The notes under the pieces: model-generated | Database searches by the model: none | Seen by the model: the letters and a program-made list of their open reading frames with translations, nothing else | What the model was told of the DNA's origin: nothing | Translations under genes and position numbers: made by a program | Shown here: positions 30,647 through 33,018 of the stretch, one piece after another | How the letters are laid out: each line of letters starts with the position of its first letter | How positions within the stretch are numbered: position 1 is the stretch's first letter | Source: Nocardia amamiensis NBRC 102102 | GTDB lineage: Bacteria; Actinomycetota; Actinomycetes; Mycobacteriales; Mycobacteriaceae | Assembly (NCBI RefSeq): GCF_001612745.1 | Contig: NZ_BDBA01000097.1 | Span: 1 to 33,018, forward strand | Length of the DNA stretch: 33,018 nucleotides | Direction: 5' to 3'

Positions 30647-31432
30647 TCAGATGATCTTCTGGCCGATCAGGTACTGGGCGATCTTGGTACCGCCGTCGCC
30701 CTCGTCCGCGATCTTCTCGCCCGCGGTGCGCGCGGGCTTCGGGGTGGCCGCGGTGACGGCGGTGCCCGCGTTCGCGACACCAACGGTCGACGCGTCGACG
30801 CCGAGATCGGCCAGCGTGAAGGTCTGCACTTCCTTCTTCTTCGCGGCCATGATGCCCTTGAAGGACGGGAACCGCGGCTCGTTGATCTTCTCGGTGACGC
30901 TCACGATGGCCGGAAGCGTGGCCTCCAGCTTGAACACGCCCTCGTCGGTCTCGCGCTCGCCGGTGATCTTGTCACCGTCGACGGCCAGCTTGCGCAGGTG
31001 CGTCAGCTGCGGCAGGCCCAGGTACTCGGCGATGATCGCGGGGACGGCGCCGGCGCGGCCGTCGGTCGACTCGTTGCCCGCGATGACCAGCTCGACACCC
31101 TCGACCTGACCCAGCGCACTCGCCAGCACCCACGCGGTCTGCACGGCATCGGAGCCGTGGATGGCCGGGTCGTTGATGTGGATGGCCTTGTCGGCGCCCA
31201 TGGACAGCGCCTTGCGGATGGCCTCGGTGGCGCGGTCCGGACCGGCGGCCAGCACGGTGACCTCGCCGCCCTGGGCCTCCTTGATCAGCAGCGCCTCTTC
31301 GACGGCGCGCTCGTTGATCTCGTCGAGAACGGCGTCGGCGGCCTCGCGGTCGAGGGTGAAGTCACCGTCGGTCAGCTTGCGCTCGGACCAGGTGTCGGGT
31401 ACCTGCTTGATGAGTACGACGATGTTCGGCAT
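30647..31432 (-). CDS. etfB: Electron transfer flavoprotein beta subunit
   Basis: 261 residues, the usual length. It opens with I-V-V-L-I-K-Q-V-P-D-T-W and has the AMP-binding V-I-A-G-N-E-S-T-D-G pattern and A-D-K-A-I-H-I-N-D, both typical. EtfB forms the heterodimer that carries FAD and AMP. First gene of the operon etfB-etfA (Rv3029c-Rv3028c order). The ribosome site is weak (GAAG near 31438), while AGGAGG lies 13 bases upstream. Controlled by a palindrome at 31536-31557. Confidence 0.97.
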   Translation of the reverse strand: MPNIVVLIKQVPDTWSERKLTDGDFTLDREAADAVLDEINERAVEEALLIKEAQGGEVTVLAAGPDRATEAIRKALSMGADKAIHINDPAIHGSDAVQTAWVLASALGQVEGVELVIAGNESTDGRAGAVPAIIAEYLGLPQLTHLRKLAVDGDKITGERETDEGVFKLEATLPAIVSVTEKINEPRFPSFKGIMAAKKKEVQTFTLADLGVDASTVGVANAGTAVTAATPKPARTAGEKIADEGDGGTKIAQYLIGQKII

Positions 31433-31535
31433 CGGTCTTCGTCGACCTCCTGTTCTGGTTTACACGTATGTGGTGGTCGCACGAGCTGTGCCGTACGTCC
31501 GTGTGAGTGGCTCAGGCCGTGACATTACCCTACGT

Positions 31536-31557
31536 TAAGTTACTCGTGGGTAACTTA
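31536..31557. promoter_or_regulatory. Palindrome TAAGTTAC-n6-GTAACTTA upstream of etfBA
   Basis: Perfect 8-bp inverted repeat around TCGTGG, about 105 bases before the etfB start and between the two divergent genes. On the minus strand TAATGT and TAGGGT lie just downstream and could be the -10. The symmetry fits a TetR- or FadR-like fatty-acid repressor; this identity is inference. Confidence 0.6.
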
Positions 31558-31693
31558 GTGGCTTCCCTCTCACAACCGCACATCGGGCGATAAAGTGCGC
31601 CGGTTCAGACGTCGCCGTAACGGCTGAGCCGCGCGACGAATCCGACCGGGTGCGGGTGTCCCGCGCCGACACCGTGCCAGTAACGTCGGAGTG

Positions 31694-32512
31694 ATGAGCG
31701 AGGCTGTGATCCCTCCCGCAGTGGGCGACCCCACCGGCGTTGCCGCGGACCCCGAGACGAGCGTCGGCGCCGTCGAACCGCTGCCGCTGACCGGCGAGCG
31801 CACCGTCCCCGGCATCGCCGAGGAGAACTACTGGTTCCGCAGGCACGAGATCGCCTACGCCCGCCTGCTGGACCGCTGCGCCGGGAAGACCGTGCTGGAG
31901 GCAGGCTCCGGGGAAGGCTACGGCGCCGACATGATCGCCGGCGTGGCCACCAAGGTGATCGGAGTGGACTACGACGCCACCGCCGTCGAGCATGTGCGCG
32001 CGCGCTACCCGCGCGTGGAGATGATCCAGGGCAACCTCGCCGAGCTGCCGCTGGAGGACGCCTCGGTCGACGTCGTGGTGAACTTCCAAGTGATCGAGCA
32101 TCTTTGGGACCAGTCCCAGTTCCTGCGGGAGTGCCTGCGAGTGTTGCGCCCCGGGGGTGAACTGCTGATCAGCACGCCCAACCGGATCACCTTCTCCCCG
32201 GGCCGCGACACCCCGCTCAACCCGTTCCACACCAGGGAACTGAACGCCGCCGAGCTGACCGAGTTGCTGGTCGACGCGGGTTTCGAGGTGGCACGGATGA
32301 TCGGTGTGCAGCACGGGCCCGGCCTGCGGGCACTGGACGCCAAGCACGGCGGGTCGTTCATCGACGCGCAGATCGAACGGGCGCTGGCCGGCGAGCCCTG
32401 GCCTGCCGAGCTCACCGCGGACGTCGCGAGCGTCACGGTCGACGATTTCGTGCTGGCTGCCGAGGACATCGACGCGAGCCTGGATCTGGTCGCCATCGCG
32501 GTGAAGCCTTGA
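31694..32512 (+). CDS. SAM-dependent methyltransferase
   Basis: 272 residues. Start ATG 31694 fits a leaderless promoter (TAACGT at 31681-31686, then 7 bases); a GTG at 31691 is the alternative. Class I fold: motif I V-L-E-A-G-S-G-E-G-Y at about 67-76, acidic V-D-Y-D after strand 2, V-V-V-N-F-Q-V-I-E-H-L as motif IV, and L-R-P-G-G-E-L-L-I-S-T-P-N. It corresponds to Rv3030, which sits beside the glucan-branching enzyme and is linked to methylated polysaccharide (6-O-methylglucose lipopolysaccharide) synthesis in the literature. The next gene starts within its stop codon. Confidence 0.9.
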   Translation: MSEAVIPPAVGDPTGVAADPETSVGAVEPLPLTGERTVPGIAEENYWFRRHEIAYARLLDRCAGKTVLEAGSGEGYGADMIAGVATKVIGVDYDATAVEHVRARYPRVEMIQGNLAELPLEDASVDVVVNFQVIEHLWDQSQFLRECLRVLRPGGELLISTPNRITFSPGRDTPLNPFHTRELNAAELTELLVDAGFEVARMIGVQHGPGLRALDAKHGGSFIDAQIERALAGEPWPAELTADVASVTVDDFVLAAEDIDASLDLVAIAVKP

Positions 32513-33018
32513 CCGATCGCAGTGCCGTGCCCGGCGGGCACTCCGCAAGTCCGGTGCCGGGCCAGTTCACCTTGGTCCTGCACTCCCACCTTCCCTGGCT
32601 GGCCAACCACGGTCGCTGGCCGGTCGGCGAGGAATGGCTCTACCAGTCCTGGGCCGCATCCTATCTGCCGGTCGTCGAAGTGCTGAGAACGCTTGCGGTC
32701 GAAGGCCGTTCGCACCTGCTGAGTCTGGGCATCACGCCGGTGCTCGCGGCCCAGCTGGACGACCCGCACTGCCTGGCGGGCATGCATCACTGGCTGGGCA
32801 ACTGGCAGCTGCGCGCCGACGAGGCCGCCATGGCGGGCAACGTCGCGCTCGGCAGGCACGAGCACCGCTCGGCCGCCGCGGCGCTGGCGGAATTCGAGCA
32901 GCACTGGCGGCACGGCGCGGCGCCGATCTGGCGCGAACTCGTCGACGCCCAGACCATCGAGCTGCTCGGCGGGCCGCTGGCGCACCCGTTCCAGCCGCTG
33001 CTGGATCCGCGGCTGCGG
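32509..33018 (+). CDS. GH57 alpha-glucan branching enzyme, 3' end outside window
   Basis: 170 codons to the window edge. The TTG at 32509 overlaps the previous TGA by 4 bases (TTGA). The start is chosen because L-T-D-R-S-A-V-P-G-G is followed by the expected opening F-T-L-V-L-H-S-H-L-P-W, a glycoside-hydrolase family 57 signature with the H-x-H-x-P-W motif; a GTG 18 bases in is possible. W-P-V-G-E-E-W-L-Y-Q-S-W and Q-L-D-D-P match Rv3031-type sequences. It forms alpha-1,6 branches in glucans, here probably for methylglucose lipopolysaccharide (with the methyltransferase). The end lies outside the window. Confidence 0.88.
   Translation, partial: MTDRSAVPGGHSASPVPGQFTLVLHSHLPWLANHGRWPVGEEWLYQSWAASYLPVVEVLRTLAVEGRSHLLSLGITPVLAAQLDDPHCLAGMHHWLGNWQLRADEAAMAGNVALGRHEHRSAAAALAEFEQHWRHGAAPIWRELVDAQTIELLGGPLAHPFQPLLDPRLR

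Noticed and set aside
1..33018. CRISPR array, insertion sequence, integrase or prophage
   Set aside because: No regular repeats, transposase or integrase motifs were seen.

Overview
High-GC actinobacterial chromosome, most likely Nocardia or a close mycolic-acid relative (inference). The framework genes run in the order known from the M. tuberculosis Rv3011c-Rv3031 region: gatC-gatA, an ACT-domain protein, ligA, a MetE-family protein, mnmA-iscS, an acyltransferase pair, etfB-etfA, a SAM methyltransferase and a GH57 glucan-branching enzyme. A perfect KstR-type box and many TANNNT-N6/7-start (leaderless) promoters fit the same group. No rRNA, tRNA, insertion sequence, phage or CRISPR array was found.

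Layout. 1-1919: a truncated secreted or membrane phospholipase A2-like gene, coupled to a membrane alpha/beta-hydrolase. 1951-2422: a KstR box and an SRPBCC protein. 2474-4108: a divergent TetR/SDR pair with two identical-arm operators around a textbook promoter. 4197-7084: gatCA and the ACT protein. 7174-10635: accessory genes (GNAT, a small membrane protein with an AAA ATPase, a Uma2-type protein, a small secreted protein). 10628-12426: a translationally coupled SDR and QueA-like operon behind a MerR/SoxR-type promoter. 12435-18736: ligA, a small pyrophosphatase-like protein, a MetE-family protein, and the iscS-mnmA tRNA thiolation operon. 18976-20487: a decayed erythromycin-esterase-like gene that keeps its promoter and tandem operators, then a His-rich secreted protein with its own tandem operators. 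20893-22757: a coupled OlsB-like/PlsC-like acyltransferase pair. 23135-25399: ndh and a divergent LysR gene. 25446-26356: a divergent cupin/MarR pair with twin operators. 26379-29515: an IPT/TIG-serine protease without a signal peptide, a second MetE-family protein and a second Uma2-type protein. 29585-31432: etfBA. 31694-33018: the methyltransferase and the start of the branching enzyme.

How the genes work together. IscS supplies sulfur to MnmA for tRNA 2-thiouridine. GatC and GatA are two of the three subunits of the tRNA amidotransferase. EtfBA carries electrons from acyl-CoA dehydrogenases, and Ndh feeds electrons from NADH into the quinone pool. The methyltransferase and GH57 enzyme probably act in methylated polysaccharide synthesis. 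The most notable features are regulatory: at least seven clear inverted-repeat operators, several as tandem pairs two helical turns apart. The most promising poorly described units are the MerR-type SDR/QueA-like operon, the His-rich protein with tandem operators, and the cytoplasmic-looking IPT-protease. All functions are inferred from sequence motifs and remembered families; no database search was run.
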